Below, one piece after another: positions 1 through 11,004 of a DNA stretch of 64,000 nucleotides (position 1 is its first letter; each line of letters starts with the position of its first letter). Below the pieces are notes generated by a model. It saw nothing but the letters and a program-made list of their open reading frames with translations. It ran no database searches and was not told the origin of the DNA. Origin of the DNA: Pseudonocardiaceae bacterium (GTDB taxonomy: Bacteria; Actinomycetota; Actinomycetes; Mycobacteriales; Pseudonocardiaceae); contig WHSZ01000029.1 in NCBI GenBank assembly GCA_009379845.1, positions 1 through 64,000 of the forward strand, in the 5' to 3' direction. The position numbers and the translations under genes are program-made.

Positions 1-15
1 AGGGTGCGGTCAAGA

Positions 16-134
16 GTTACGGCGGTGACAGCGGAGCGGGAAACGCCCGGACCCATCCCGAACCCGGAAGCTAAGCCCTCCAGCGCCGATGGTACTGCAC
101 CCCACCGGGTGTGGGAGAGTAGGACACCGCCGAA
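16..134 (+). rRNA. rrf: 5S ribosomal RNA
   Basis: The sequence follows actinobacterial 5S rRNA from its first bases to its last: a terminal stem pairs a 5' GGCGGTG-type segment with the 3' CACCGCC segment, and the conserved CCCGAACCCGGAAGCTAAG loop A/B core and AGTAGGACACCGCCGAAC tail are present. It is the last gene of an rRNA operon whose 16S and 23S genes lie outside the window. Ends are placed by family resemblance and may be off by a base or two. Confidence 0.95.
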
Positions 135-145
135 CACCCTTTGAG

Positions 146-188
146 AAAAGGAGGGATTGTGGGATCACAAACCACAATCCCTCCTTTT
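146..188 (+). terminator. rRNA operon terminator hairpin
   Basis: A perfect 17-bp inverted repeat (146–162 against 172–188) with a 9-base loop lies 11 bases after the 5S rRNA. The stem opens with AAAAGGAGGG and closes with CCCTCCTTTT, so a short T tract follows the GC-rich core, as in an intrinsic terminator. It ends only eight bases before the Shine-Dalgarno sequence of the next gene. Confidence 0.88.
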
Positions 189-209
189 CTGTTGCCAGGA
201 GGAAATTGA

Positions 210-1208
210 GTGTCCGAGTTCGGGCGGAACACACCGGATGATCCCGGGGACCGCGGGCGACGGAACGCTCCGGGGTCCGGACGCTCCGGCGACAAGGGCG
301 CCGGCGGTAAGGGCTCCGGGGGAAAAGGCCCCGGCGGTAGGGGACGGTCTCAGGGCGGGCGGAAAGACGAACGTCCCCGGAGTTCGGGGGGTGGGCCCGC
401 TCGGCAGCAGGGCGGTCGGCAGGACTCCCGCGGCGGGGACCGGCGGACCGGGAAGCCGGGCGAACGCAAGGACAACCCACCTGGGCAACGGCAGCGCGAC
501 GAACGCGACCAGCGAGAGCGTGGCCCGGCCGCACCGGAATTGCCGGAGGACGCGGAATTCTCCGCACTGGACCCGGAAGTACGCCGCGAGTTGCGCGGGC
601 TGCCGAAAACCCTCGCCGAACGGGTCGGTCAGCATCTCGTCGCGGCAGGCATGCTGCTCGACGAGGACCCGGAGAAGGCGCTCCGACACGCGCGCTACGC
701 CAGGCAGAACGCCTCCCGCGTCGCGGTGGTTCGGGAAGCCGTAGGGCTGGCCGCGTATCACGCGGGCGAATGGGCCGAGGCGATCGCCGAACTGCGCGCG
801 GTACGCCGGATGAGCGGTTCGAATTCGCATGTCGCGGTGCTCGCGGACTGCGAGCGAGCCCTGGGTCGGCCGGAACGCGCGATCGAACTGGCGCGGGAAA
901 CCCCGGCCAGCGCGCTGGATGAGCGAACCGCAACGGAGCTGCGAATCGTGGCGGCGGGCGCGCGCGGGGACATGGGACAGCTGGACGCGGCCGTGGTGTC
1001 GCTGCAGGGCAGCGACCTCGATCCGAAAGTCCGCCACCCGTGGAGTGCGCGGCTCTTCTACGCCTACGCGGACAACCTGCTCGCCGCCGGCCGGACCGAC
1101 GAGGCGATCCGCTGGTTCCTGAACGCCGCGGACGCCGACGACGAGGGCGAAACGGACGCCGCGGAGCGGGCCATGGAGCTGGGCGGGGCGGGAACGGAGG
1201 GCGAATGA
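210..1208 (+). CDS. Tetratricopeptide-repeat protein with disordered N-terminus
   Basis: A 332-aa protein. Residues 1 to about 105 are low-complexity Gly/Arg/Asp/Pro sequence, probably disordered. The rest (about 110–330) is Ala-rich helical repeat of TPR type, with segments such as DPEKALRHARYARQNASRVAVVREAVGLAAY and GRTDEAIRWFLNAADAD read in phase. Proteins of this kind sit upstream of the HAD phosphatase in many actinobacteria; the role is unknown but TPRs usually scaffold proteins. The GTG start has an AGGAGG seven bases upstream. It overlaps the next gene by 4 bp (ATGA). The rRNA terminator ends just before its ribosome binding site, so its own promoter is not obvious. Confidence 0.85.
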   Translation: MSEFGRNTPDDPGDRGRRNAPGSGRSGDKGAGGKGSGGKGPGGRGRSQGGRKDERPRSSGGGPARQQGGRQDSRGGDRRTGKPGERKDNPPGQRQRDERDQRERGPAAPELPEDAEFSALDPEVRRELRGLPKTLAERVGQHLVAAGMLLDEDPEKALRHARYARQNASRVAVVREAVGLAAYHAGEWAEAIAELRAVRRMSGSNSHVAVLADCERALGRPERAIELARETPASALDERTATELRIVAAGARGDMGQLDAAVVSLQGSDLDPKVRHPWSARLFYAYADNLLAAGRTDEAIRWFLNAADADDEGETDAAERAMELGGAGTEGE

Positions 1209-2212
1209 GCGCCCTTCTGGATGCCTATCAGGTGTTGCTGCTCGACCTGGACGGCACGGTGTACCACGGCCCGGACGTGGTTGGCGACGCCGGCGAGGTC
1301 GTGGGCGAGGTGAAACGGCGGCATCTGGCCGTCCGGTTCATCACCAACAACGCTTCCCGCGCACCCGAGGAGGTCGCGAACCAGCTCACCGGGATCGGTG
1401 TGCCGGCAAAGCCGACCGACGTGAGCACCAGCGGGCAGGCGGCCGCCGCCGTGCTCGCCGGCGAGGTGGCCGACGGCGACCACGTCCTGGTGCTCGGTAC
1501 CGAGGCGCTGGCCGAGGAAATCCGGGCCCGCGGGCTGCGGGCCGTGCAGCGCGCCGACGACGGCGTCGCCGCCGTGGTCCAGGGCCTGTCGAAGCGTACG
1601 GGCTGGGCGGAACTGGCAGAGGCATGCCTGGCGCTGCGGGCCGGAAGCGGCTGGGTGGCGTGCAACGCGGACCCGGTCCTGCCCACCGAGCAGGGCATGG
1701 TGCCGGGTAACGGCGCGATGGTGGCGGCGCTGACCGCGGCAACAGGCAGGACTCCGACGGTGGCCGGCAAACCGGAGCGCCCGCTGTTCGATCAGGCCGT
1801 GGCCTCCTGCGGTGGCGGCACCGCGCTGGTCGTCGGCGACCGGCTGGACACCGATATCGCCGGGGCGAACAACGCTGAACTGGACGGGATGCTGGTGCTC
1901 AGCGGCGTGACCACCGCCGCCGACCTGCTCGCCGCACCGCCGGAACATCGTCCGCGCTACCTGGCGAACGACCTCCGCGGCGTGCTGCGTCCCGCCGAGC
2001 TGCTCGAGATCGGTGAACGTGTGGGCTGGCAGGTGCGGGTGGGTGACGGCGCCATCGAAGTGGCCGCACGTGGCAACATCCCCGGCGAACCACTGGAGCT
2101 GCTGCGGGCGATGTGCGCGGCCTGGTGGCGAGCGTCCGGCAACACCGTCCCGGAGATCCGGGCTGCGGACGAGCCGGCCGGTACGGCGCTGGCGGAGCTG
2201 GGTCTCGGCTGA
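1205..2212 (+). CDS. HAD-superfamily phosphatase, NagD-like (class IIA)
   Basis: A 335-aa member of the haloacid-dehalogenase phosphatases. Motif I is DLDGTVYHG near residue 14, with the first Asp as nucleophile; the TNNAS motif II is near residue 44; motif IV is VGDRLDTDIAGANNA near residue 210. The substrate-capping domain lies between motifs II and IV, as in class IIA enzymes. The syntenic M. tuberculosis protein (Rv1692) is described as a glycerol-3-phosphate phosphatase, so lipid recycling is the likely role. The C-terminal ~70 residues after the HAD fold are an actinobacterial extension. The ATG start overlaps the upstream stop by 4 bp, fitting translational coupling. Confidence 0.9.
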   Translation: MSALLDAYQVLLLDLDGTVYHGPDVVGDAGEVVGEVKRRHLAVRFITNNASRAPEEVANQLTGIGVPAKPTDVSTSGQAAAAVLAGEVADGDHVLVLGTEALAEEIRARGLRAVQRADDGVAAVVQGLSKRTGWAELAEACLALRAGSGWVACNADPVLPTEQGMVPGNGAMVAALTAATGRTPTVAGKPERPLFDQAVASCGGGTALVVGDRLDTDIAGANNAELDGMLVLSGVTTAADLLAAPPEHRPRYLANDLRGVLRPAELLEIGERVGWQVRVGDGAIEVAARGNIPGEPLELLRAMCAAWWRASGNTVPEIRAADEPAGTALAELGLG

Positions 2213-2286
2213 GGCGTGGAATGCGCGGCGCGACCCGGCGAATCGGCTAGCGTTGGGGAGTGCACGTTGACGGTAACGGGAGTGAC

Positions 2287-2541
2287 ATGACGCCCGAGGA
2301 ATCGCCAGAGCAGCCGCTCGCGGCCGAGCAGCCGGTGGATCAGGGACCCGATGAGAACCCGCCGGCCGAGCCGGCCGAAGCGCGAGACGCGACGGAAGCG
2401 CGAGACGCGACGGAAGCCGTCGAAGAGGCGGTGGCCGGGCTCGACGGGATCGAGGAGCTGCCGCTGAACGAGCACGTCGAGCGGTTCGACTCGGTACACA
2501 CGGCGCTCACGGTGGCGCTGTCCAGCATCGACAAGGTGTGA
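2287..2541 (+). CDS. Small acidic conserved hypothetical protein
   Basis: An 84-aa acidic protein rich in Glu, Ala and Pro. The first ~45 residues look disordered and hold a tandem EARDAT duplication; the C-terminal half (EELPLNEHVERFDSVHTALTVALSSIDKV, described here in two parts around residues 58–84) is predicted helical and is the conserved part. A short protein of this type lies between the HAD phosphatase and tlyA in many actinobacteria (Rv1693 position). The ATG at 2287 with GGGAG just upstream is preferred over a GTG at 2260. Function unknown. Confidence 0.7.
   Translation: MTPEESPEQPLAAEQPVDQGPDENPPAEPAEARDATEARDATEAVEEAVAGLDGIEELPLNEHVERFDSVHTALTVALSSIDKV
2380..2415 (+). repeat. Tandem 18-bp repeat inside a coding region
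   Basis: Two perfect 18-bp copies (2380–2397, 2398–2415) of GCGCGAGACGCGACGGAA lie head to tail and encode EARDAT twice. The unit is a multiple of three, so copy-number change would keep the frame. It lies in the disordered N-terminal half of the small acidic protein. Confidence 0.9.
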
Positions 2542-2544
2542 GCG

Positions 2545-3351
2545 GTGCCGCGGAGGGCACGCCTCGACGCGGAGCTCGTTCGCAGGGGGCTGGCTCGGTC
2601 CCGCGAGCACGCCAGCACGTTGATCGCGGATGGCAAGGTCACCGTGCACGGCATGCTGGCGCGTAAGGCCGCCACCGCCGTTGACCTGGACGCGCCGGTG
2701 GTGGTGCGGACCGAAGACGACCCCGGCTGGGCGTCCCGCGGGGCGCACAAACTGCTCGGCGCGCTTGCCGCCTTCGAGCCGGCCGGATTGACGGTCGCCG
2801 GCAAGCGGTGCCTGGACGCCGGCGCGTCCACCGGTGGGTTCACCGACGTCCTGCTGCGCGCGGGCGCCCGCCAGGTGATCGCGGCCGACGTGGGCAGGGG
2901 GCTGCTGGACTGGCGGCTGGCCACCGACGACCGGGTCGTGGTGCACGACCGGACGAACGTGCGGGAGCTGACGCCCGAGCTGATCGGTGGTGCGGCCGAG
3001 CTGGTGGTCGCGGACCTCTCGTTCATCTCCCTGCGGCTCGTGCTGCCGGCGCTCACCGACTGTGCCACCGAGGACGCCGACCTGGTGCCGATGATCAAGC
3101 CGCAGTTCGAGGTCGGCAGGACCCGGCTCGGCTCCGGGGGTGTGGTGCGCGAGCCGGAGCTGCGCGCCGACGCGGTGCTCGACGTGCTCGGGCATGCCGC
3201 CGGGCTCGGTTGGCTGGCGTGTGGCGTGGTGGCCAGCTCGCTGCCGGGCCCGTCCGGGAACGTGGAGTACTTCGCCTGGCTACGTCGCGGCGGTGGCACG
3301 GTGGATCTGGACGAGCTGGTACGCGTCGCGGTGCGGGAGGGACCTCAATGA
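2545..3351 (+). CDS. tlyA: TlyA-type rRNA 2'-O-methyltransferase
   Basis: A 268-aa SAM-dependent methyltransferase that in mycobacteria methylates ribose 2'-OH groups of 16S and 23S rRNA and thereby sets capreomycin sensitivity. Residues 1–60 form an S4 RNA-binding domain (RLDAELVRRGLARSREHA). The FtsJ/Rossmann domain follows, with the SAM motif GASTGGFTDVLL near residue 92, the DVG acidic turn near 118 and the motif DLSFISL near 158. Length is normal for the family. The GTG start lies three bases after the upstream stop, and the 3' end overlaps nadK by 4 bp. Confidence 0.95.
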   Translation: MPRRARLDAELVRRGLARSREHASTLIADGKVTVHGMLARKAATAVDLDAPVVVRTEDDPGWASRGAHKLLGALAAFEPAGLTVAGKRCLDAGASTGGFTDVLLRAGARQVIAADVGRGLLDWRLATDDRVVVHDRTNVRELTPELIGGAAELVVADLSFISLRLVLPALTDCATEDADLVPMIKPQFEVGRTRLGSGGVVREPELRADAVLDVLGHAAGLGWLACGVVASSLPGPSGNVEYFAWLRRGGGTVDLDELVRVAVREGPQ

Positions 3352-4265
3352 GCGGGTCGCGAGAAGTGCTGCTCGTGGTGCACACCGGCAGGCTGTCCAG
3401 CCGGAAGACCGCCGCGAACGTCGCCGAACAGTTCATGGCGGCCGGGTTCAGGGTGCGGGTGGTCGCCGACGAGCTGCGCGATGTGATCGTTTCCGAGCCG
3501 CAAGCCAGGGACTGGTGCACCGTGGTGGCCGCCGACGGGTACGCGGCGCGGGGCACCGAGCTGGTGTTCGTGCTCGGCGGCGACGGCACCCTGTTGCGCG
3601 CCGCGGAACTCGCCAGGATGGCAGGGGTTCCGGTGCTTGGCGTGAACCTCGGGCGGATGGGTTTTCTCGCCGAGGCGGAGTCGGACACCCTTGAGGACGC
3701 GGTCCGGCGGGTGGTGGACGGCGAGTATCAAGTCGAGGACCGGATGACGATCGACGTCACCGCCACCCTGAACGGCACGGTGATTGCTCGGACCTGGGCG
3801 CTGAACGAGGCGAGCGTGGAGAAAAGCAGCCGGGAGCGCATCCTGGACGTGCTGATCGAGGTGGACAACCGGCCGGTGTCGTCGTTCGGCTGCGACGGGG
3901 TGCTCTGCGCGACCCCAACCGGTTCAACGGCCTACGCGTTCTCCGCGGGCGGCCCGGTGGTGTGGCCGGGCGTGCAGGCGTTGCTGGTGGTGCCGAGCAA
4001 CGCGCACGCCATGTTCGCACGACCGCTGATCGTCTCGCCGTCCTCGATGATCGCCCTGGAGATCGATCCAGACGGCCACGAGGCGGTGTTGTGCTGCGAC
4101 GGGCAGCGCACGTTCGCGTTGCCCACCGGCACCAGGGTCGAGGTGGTCGAAGGCAGCGCACCGGTGCGACTGGTGCACATGTGGGACGCGCCGTTCACCG
4201 ACCGGCTGGTGCGCAAGTTCGCGTTGCCGGTTCATGGCTGGCGGGGCCCGGCTCACCCGGAGTGA
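3348..4265 (+). CDS. nadK: NAD kinase
   Basis: A 305-aa enzyme that phosphorylates NAD(H) to NADP(H) using ATP or polyphosphate. The family signature GGDGTLLRAAEL is near residue 75, followed by GVNLGRMGFLAE, then the NAD-binding stretch with DGVLCATPTGSTAY near residue 183 and AGGPVV. The start chosen is the ATG that overlaps the tlyA stop (ATGA); it gives MSGSREVLLVVHTGR, which matches family N-termini. The order tlyA–nadK–recN is conserved in actinobacteria and indicates one operon. Confidence 0.95.
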   Translation: MSGSREVLLVVHTGRLSSRKTAANVAEQFMAAGFRVRVVADELRDVIVSEPQARDWCTVVAADGYAARGTELVFVLGGDGTLLRAAELARMAGVPVLGVNLGRMGFLAEAESDTLEDAVRRVVDGEYQVEDRMTIDVTATLNGTVIARTWALNEASVEKSSRERILDVLIEVDNRPVSSFGCDGVLCATPTGSTAYAFSAGGPVVWPGVQALLVVPSNAHAMFARPLIVSPSSMIALEIDPDGHEAVLCCDGQRTFALPTGTRVEVVEGSAPVRLVHMWDAPFTDRLVRKFALPVHGWRGPAHPE

Positions 4266-4359
4266 CGGCGCCACCGATGTGCCGTTGGGTTCGCGCCAAT
4301 CGCCGGGAAACGCGGGTTGTGTCCGCGTAGCGCCGGCACGTCGCGCTAGGGTCGCAGAC

Positions 4360-6177
4360 GTGCTGGCCGAGATGCGCATTCAGGGCCTCGGCGTGATCGA
4401 CGAGGCGGTGCTCGAACTACATCCGGGATTCACCGTGGTCACCGGTGAGACCGGTGCGGGCAAGACGATGGTGGTGACGGGGCTGCACCTGCTCAGCGGC
4501 GGGCGCGCGGACGCGTCCAGGGTGCGCAGCGGCGCGTCGAGGGCCGTGGTGGAGGGCCGCTTCGACGTGGCACCGGACAGCCCGGCCGTCGCGGTCGCCG
4601 GCGACGCGGGGGCGGAGCCGGACGAGGACGGCAGCCTCATCGCGATGCGCGCGGTGGGCGCGGACGGGCGTTCCCGCGCGCACGTTGGCGGCCGGTCCGC
4701 GCCGGTAGGGGTGCTCAGCGAGCTCTCCGAGCAACTGCTGGCCGTGCACGGCCAGAACGACCAGCTTCGGCTGCTGCGCCCTGCCGAGCAGCGCGCCGTG
4801 CTCGACCGGTTCGGAGGCCAGGCGATCGCCGAACCGCTCGCCGAGTACCGGCGGGTACGGCAGGAATGGCTCGAAGTGACCTCCGAACTCACCGAACGCA
4901 CCGAGCGGTCCAGGGAAATGGCCAGGCAGGCCGACCTGCTCAGGCACGGTCTCGGCGAGATCGAGGCGGTCGCGCCGCAGCCGAACGAGGACACCGAGCT
5001 CACCGAGCAGGCCCGCAGGCTGGCCGATGCCGATGAGCTGCGGGCCGCCGCCGGCGAGGCGCAGCTCGCCGTGACCGGGTCGGCAGAGGGCGACCCGGAC
5101 GCACCGGGGGCACTCGGGTTGATCTCCGAAGCGCGCAGGCGGATCGCCGCGGCCGAGGACTCCGCGCTGCGCGAGCTGGAACCCCGGCTGGCCGAGGCGG
5201 CCATGCTGCTCACCGACGTCGGCAGCGAGCTCGGCAGCTACCTCGAGTCGCTGGACGCCGATCCGGAGCGGTTGGAGCGGGTGCTGGCCCGCCAGGCCGA
5301 GCTGAAGAAACTGACCAGGAAGTACGCGGCCGACGTGGACGGGGTGCTGGCGTGGGCGCAGGACGCGGAAGAGCAGCTGGCCGGGCTGGACACCTCGGAG
5401 GAGGCGCTGGCTGAGCTGGCCGCCCGCAAGGAAGCGTTGGAAACCGAGCTCGCGGAGCACGCCATCGCGGGGAGCGCGGCGCGCGAGCAGGCGGCCCAGG
5501 AGCTCGGTAAGGCGATCAGCGAGGAGCTGACCGGCCTGGCAATGGGCGAGGCCACCATCGAGATCGGGGTGCGGCGGCGGGTGGCCGAGGAGCGGGATCA
5601 GCACGCCCTGCGGGTCCGCCGGGAGCTTCTGCACGCCGGTGCGGACGGGGTGGACGAGGTCGAGCTCCGGCTCAGCGCGCACGGCGGCGGTCAGACCATG
5701 CCGGTGCACAAGGCCGCCTCGGGCGGCGAGCTGTCCAGGGTGATGCTGGCGATCGAGGTGGTTCTCGCGCATGCGGACACCACCCCCACGCTGGTGTTCG
5801 ACGAAGTCGACGCGGGCGTCGGCGGCCGCGCCGCGGTGGAGGTCGGGCGGCGGCTCGCCCGGCTCGCGCGCAGCCACCAGGTGCTGGTGGTGACACACCT
5901 TCCGCAGGTCGCCGCGTACGCCGACCAGCATCTGGTGGTGGACAAGACCGCGGAGGGCGGGGTGACCAGCAGCGGTGTTCGGGTGCTTGAGGACACCGAG
6001 CGGGTGGTCGAGCTGGCCAGGATGCTCGCCGGAATGGAGGGTACGGAAACCGGCCGGGCGCACGCCGAAGAACTGCTCGCCGCCGCCGAAAACGACAAAG
6101 CCGCAGCGGAAACGGGATCCGTCGAAAAGGATCGCAAAGGCGGCCGATTGGGCAGCGGCAAACGTAAGGCGCGGTAG
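4360..6177 (+). CDS. recN: DNA repair ATPase RecN
   Basis: A 605-aa SMC-like protein that acts at double-strand breaks. Walker A is GETGAGKTMVV near residue 28. Two long Glu/Ala/Arg-rich coiled-coil arms (about 150–370) enclose the hinge region. The ABC signature SGGELSRVMLAIEV is near residue 456 and Walker B is LVFDEVDAGVGG near 480, followed by the RecN-typical VTHLPQVAAYAD. The GTG at 4360 gives an N-terminus ending in EMRIQGLGVID, like other actinobacterial RecN. A longer frame runs back to 4234 but overlaps nadK and lacks homology. The last ~35 residues are Lys-rich and variable. Confidence 0.95.
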   Translation: MLAEMRIQGLGVIDEAVLELHPGFTVVTGETGAGKTMVVTGLHLLSGGRADASRVRSGASRAVVEGRFDVAPDSPAVAVAGDAGAEPDEDGSLIAMRAVGADGRSRAHVGGRSAPVGVLSELSEQLLAVHGQNDQLRLLRPAEQRAVLDRFGGQAIAEPLAEYRRVRQEWLEVTSELTERTERSREMARQADLLRHGLGEIEAVAPQPNEDTELTEQARRLADADELRAAAGEAQLAVTGSAEGDPDAPGALGLISEARRRIAAAEDSALRELEPRLAEAAMLLTDVGSELGSYLESLDADPERLERVLARQAELKKLTRKYAADVDGVLAWAQDAEEQLAGLDTSEEALAELAARKEALETELAEHAIAGSAAREQAAQELGKAISEELTGLAMGEATIEIGVRRRVAEERDQHALRVRRELLHAGADGVDEVELRLSAHGGGQTMPVHKAASGGELSRVMLAIEVVLAHADTTPTLVFDEVDAGVGGRAAVEVGRRLARLARSHQVLVVTHLPQVAAYADQHLVVDKTAEGGVTSSGVRVLEDTERVVELARMLAGMEGTETGRAHAEELLAAAENDKAAAETGSVEKDRKGGRLGSGKRKAR

Positions 6178-6307
6178 GCCTCGCGTGGCTTTTGTCGCAC
6201 TTGTTGCGCGGATGTCGCATAGATCATTGCCGAAATGACCTGACCAGCGCGAATCGCTTCGGCGTGGCACACCGATTATTCGGTTTCTTTTTGTCACCAT
6301 CACACTC

Positions 6308-7492
6308 ATGAAGCTGACCGGCTTGCGTAGCCGCACACAGGAGACCCTGCCCGGGATCACCGGGGTGGCCAGGGTCGATCGGCGCACCGGCGATTTGCTG
6401 CGCCGCGTCGGTCCGGGTGACATCGTGGTACTGGATCAGCTCGATCTGGATCGAGCGACCGCCGATGCGCTTGTCGGTGCCGAGGTCACCGCCGTGGTGA
6501 ACGCATCCCCCTCGATCTCAGGGCGCTTTCCGAATCTCGGCCCGGAGATCCTGATCTCCGCTGGCATTCCGCTCGTGGACGGTGTCGGCGGCGAGGCGCT
6601 GCGCGCTATTCGGGACGGCTCGAAACTCCGGCTGCACGAAGGCGGGGTATTCGTTGGCGACCGGGAAGTGGCGAAAGGCACCGAGCAAACGGCCGACTCC
6701 GTCGCCGATCAGATGATCGAAGCGAAGTCGGGTATGTCGGCGCAACTGGAGGCGTTTTCCGCGAATACCATCGAGTTCCTGCGCCGGGAGCGCACCCTCA
6801 TCCTGGACGGGGTGGGCGTGCCGAAACTGCGTACGCCGCTGAAGGAACGGCATGTGTTGGTTGTCGCTCCGGGCCACGAGCACGCCGAGGACCTGGCGAA
6901 CCTGAAGCGGTACATCGCGGAACACCGGCCGGTGCTGATCGGTGTGGACGGTGGAGCGGACACCTTGCACCGGGCCGGCTACAAGCCTCAGGTGGTTGTC
7001 GGCGATCCGGTCGGGATCGGCAACGGTCCGCTGAAGGCGGCCGACGAGGTCGTGGTTCCGGCGCAGCCGGACGGCCACGCCCCGGGGCTGGAGCGGATCC
7101 AGGACCTCGGTATCGGTGCGGTGACCTTCCCGGCATCTGGCAACGCCGAGGACCTCGCCCTGCTGCTCGCCGACGAGCACGGCGCGAGCCTGGTGGTGAC
7201 CGTCGGATTCCAAGCCACATTGCGGGAATTCCTTGATCGCGGCCGGTCCGGTTCCAACCCGTCGACCATCCTCACCCGGCTCAAGCTCGGCACCAAAGTG
7301 GTCGACGGCAAGGCAGTGTCCACTCTGCACCGCAGCCGGGTGTCGGTGTCCGCGGTCGTGCTGCTGGTCGTCGCCGCGCTGGTCGTGGTCATCGCCGCGC
7401 TGGCGGTCTCCGACGTCGGCACCGTTTACGTGGGCTGGGTGACCGACATCTGGAATTCCTTCATCGGCTGGGTCAAGGGGCTCTTCTCGTGA
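6308..7492 (+). CDS. steA: Cytokinesis protein SteA homologue
   Basis: A 394-aa protein with a thiamine-pyrophosphokinase-like soluble region (GVDGGADTLHRAGYKP near residue 217 and VVGDPVGIGNG) and one C-terminal transmembrane helix of about 25 residues (about 348–372) followed by a short outside tail. In Corynebacterium the SteA/SteB pair works in daughter-cell separation with the peptidoglycan hydrolase RipA; Rv1697 is the mycobacterial equivalent. The ATG at 6308 follows a 130-bp intergenic region that probably carries the promoter. Its stop overlaps the next start by 4 bp. Confidence 0.88.
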   Translation: MKLTGLRSRTQETLPGITGVARVDRRTGDLLRRVGPGDIVVLDQLDLDRATADALVGAEVTAVVNASPSISGRFPNLGPEILISAGIPLVDGVGGEALRAIRDGSKLRLHEGGVFVGDREVAKGTEQTADSVADQMIEAKSGMSAQLEAFSANTIEFLRRERTLILDGVGVPKLRTPLKERHVLVVAPGHEHAEDLANLKRYIAEHRPVLIGVDGGADTLHRAGYKPQVVVGDPVGIGNGPLKAADEVVVPAQPDGHAPGLERIQDLGIGAVTFPASGNAEDLALLLADEHGASLVVTVGFQATLREFLDRGRSGSNPSTILTRLKLGTKVVDGKAVSTLHRSRVSVSAVVLLVVAALVVVIAALAVSDVGTVYVGWVTDIWNSFIGWVKGLFS

Positions 7493-8436
7493 TTTCGCTG
7501 CGCTACCACATCGTCTCGATCGCCGCGGTCTTCCTGGCGCTCGCGATCGGCGTCGTACTCGGCTCGACCGCGCTCAACGGGTCGCTGCTTTCCGGGCTGT
7601 CCGACCAGAAGGGCGAGCTCGGCAAGCGAGTGTCCGATTTGGAGACCGAACGTAACCAGTTGAACGCCGAGCTGAACAAGGCGGATTCGTTCGCCGGCGG
7701 CATCGGGCCGCTGGCGGTGCGTGGTCAGCTGGACAAGCGCACCGTGGCGCTGGTCACCACGCCGGATGCCAAGCCGGCCGACCGGGACGCGGTGCGGCAA
7801 CTGATCGAGAAATCGGGCGCCAAGGTGACCGGCGAGTTGCAGCTCACCGAGTCGTTCACGGACACGAACAAGGCGGATCAGCTCAGGGAAATCGTCACCC
7901 GTTCGCTGCCCTCAGGGGCGCAGCTGCCGACCGCCTCGGACCCGGGAACCCTTGCCGGCGGTCTGATCGGCAACCTGGTGCTGCTGAACAAGGACAACAA
8001 CAAGCCGCAGGCTTCACCCGAAGAGTCGACAGCGGCGTTGTCGGGGCTGGTCGACGGAGGTTTCGTCAAGCCGACCGGGGGCGTGCGGCCCGGCCAGCTC
8101 GCGGTCGTGCTGACCGGCGGTAAGGCGACCGGCGAGGCGGCAGGCGACCAGGCGTCGACCGTCGCGCGGTTCGCCACGCAGCTGGATCGCTCCGGAGCCG
8201 GGACCGTGCTGGCCGGCGGGCGCGGCTCCGCGGACGGTACCGGGCCGGTCGGAGTGGCCCGTGCGGACACCGCGGCCACCTCAATTCTGTCCACAGTGGA
8301 CAACGTGCATTCCGCTGCCGGGCAGGTGGCCACCGTGCTGGGTTTGCGGGAGCAGCTGGAAGAGAAGGCCGGCCGGTACGGTGTCGCGGGCAACGCGCAG
8401 GCTCCGGCGCCAGGCGCCGAATCCGACAACGGCTGA
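7489..8436 (+). CDS. MctB/SteB family membrane-anchored protein
   Basis: A 315-aa protein with one N-terminal transmembrane helix (about 5–28) and then a coiled coil (about 35–60, DQKGELGKRVSDLETERNQ). The remaining extracytoplasmic domain is rich in Ala, Gly and Thr. It belongs to the family of Rv1698 (MctB, linked to copper in mycobacteria) and corynebacterial SteB. Its translational coupling to steA (GTGA overlap) supports the division role as SteA partner here; the copper role is an alternative I cannot test. Family assignment is firm, the cellular function less so. Confidence 0.85.
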   Translation: MISLRYHIVSIAAVFLALAIGVVLGSTALNGSLLSGLSDQKGELGKRVSDLETERNQLNAELNKADSFAGGIGPLAVRGQLDKRTVALVTTPDAKPADRDAVRQLIEKSGAKVTGELQLTESFTDTNKADQLREIVTRSLPSGAQLPTASDPGTLAGGLIGNLVLLNKDNNKPQASPEESTAALSGLVDGGFVKPTGGVRPGQLAVVLTGGKATGEAAGDQASTVARFATQLDRSGAGTVLAGGRGSADGTGPVGVARADTAATSILSTVDNVHSAAGQVATVLGLREQLEEKAGRYGVAGNAQAPAPGAESDNG

Positions 8437-10995
<2,559 letters not shown>

Positions 10996-11004
10996 CGCCA
11001 CGGC

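Noticed and set aside
10-933. A 307-codon minus-strand frame covering the 5S rRNA and the terminator
   Set aside because: It crosses a certain 5S rRNA gene and its hairpin and is Arg/Pro-rich without domains.
4417-6423. A 668-codon open frame on the minus strand opposite recN
   Set aside because: It mirrors the codon structure of recN, has a Pro/Arg/His-rich translation without family motifs, and recN on the other strand is unmistakable. Similar long antisense frames opposite many core genes are by-products of high GC.
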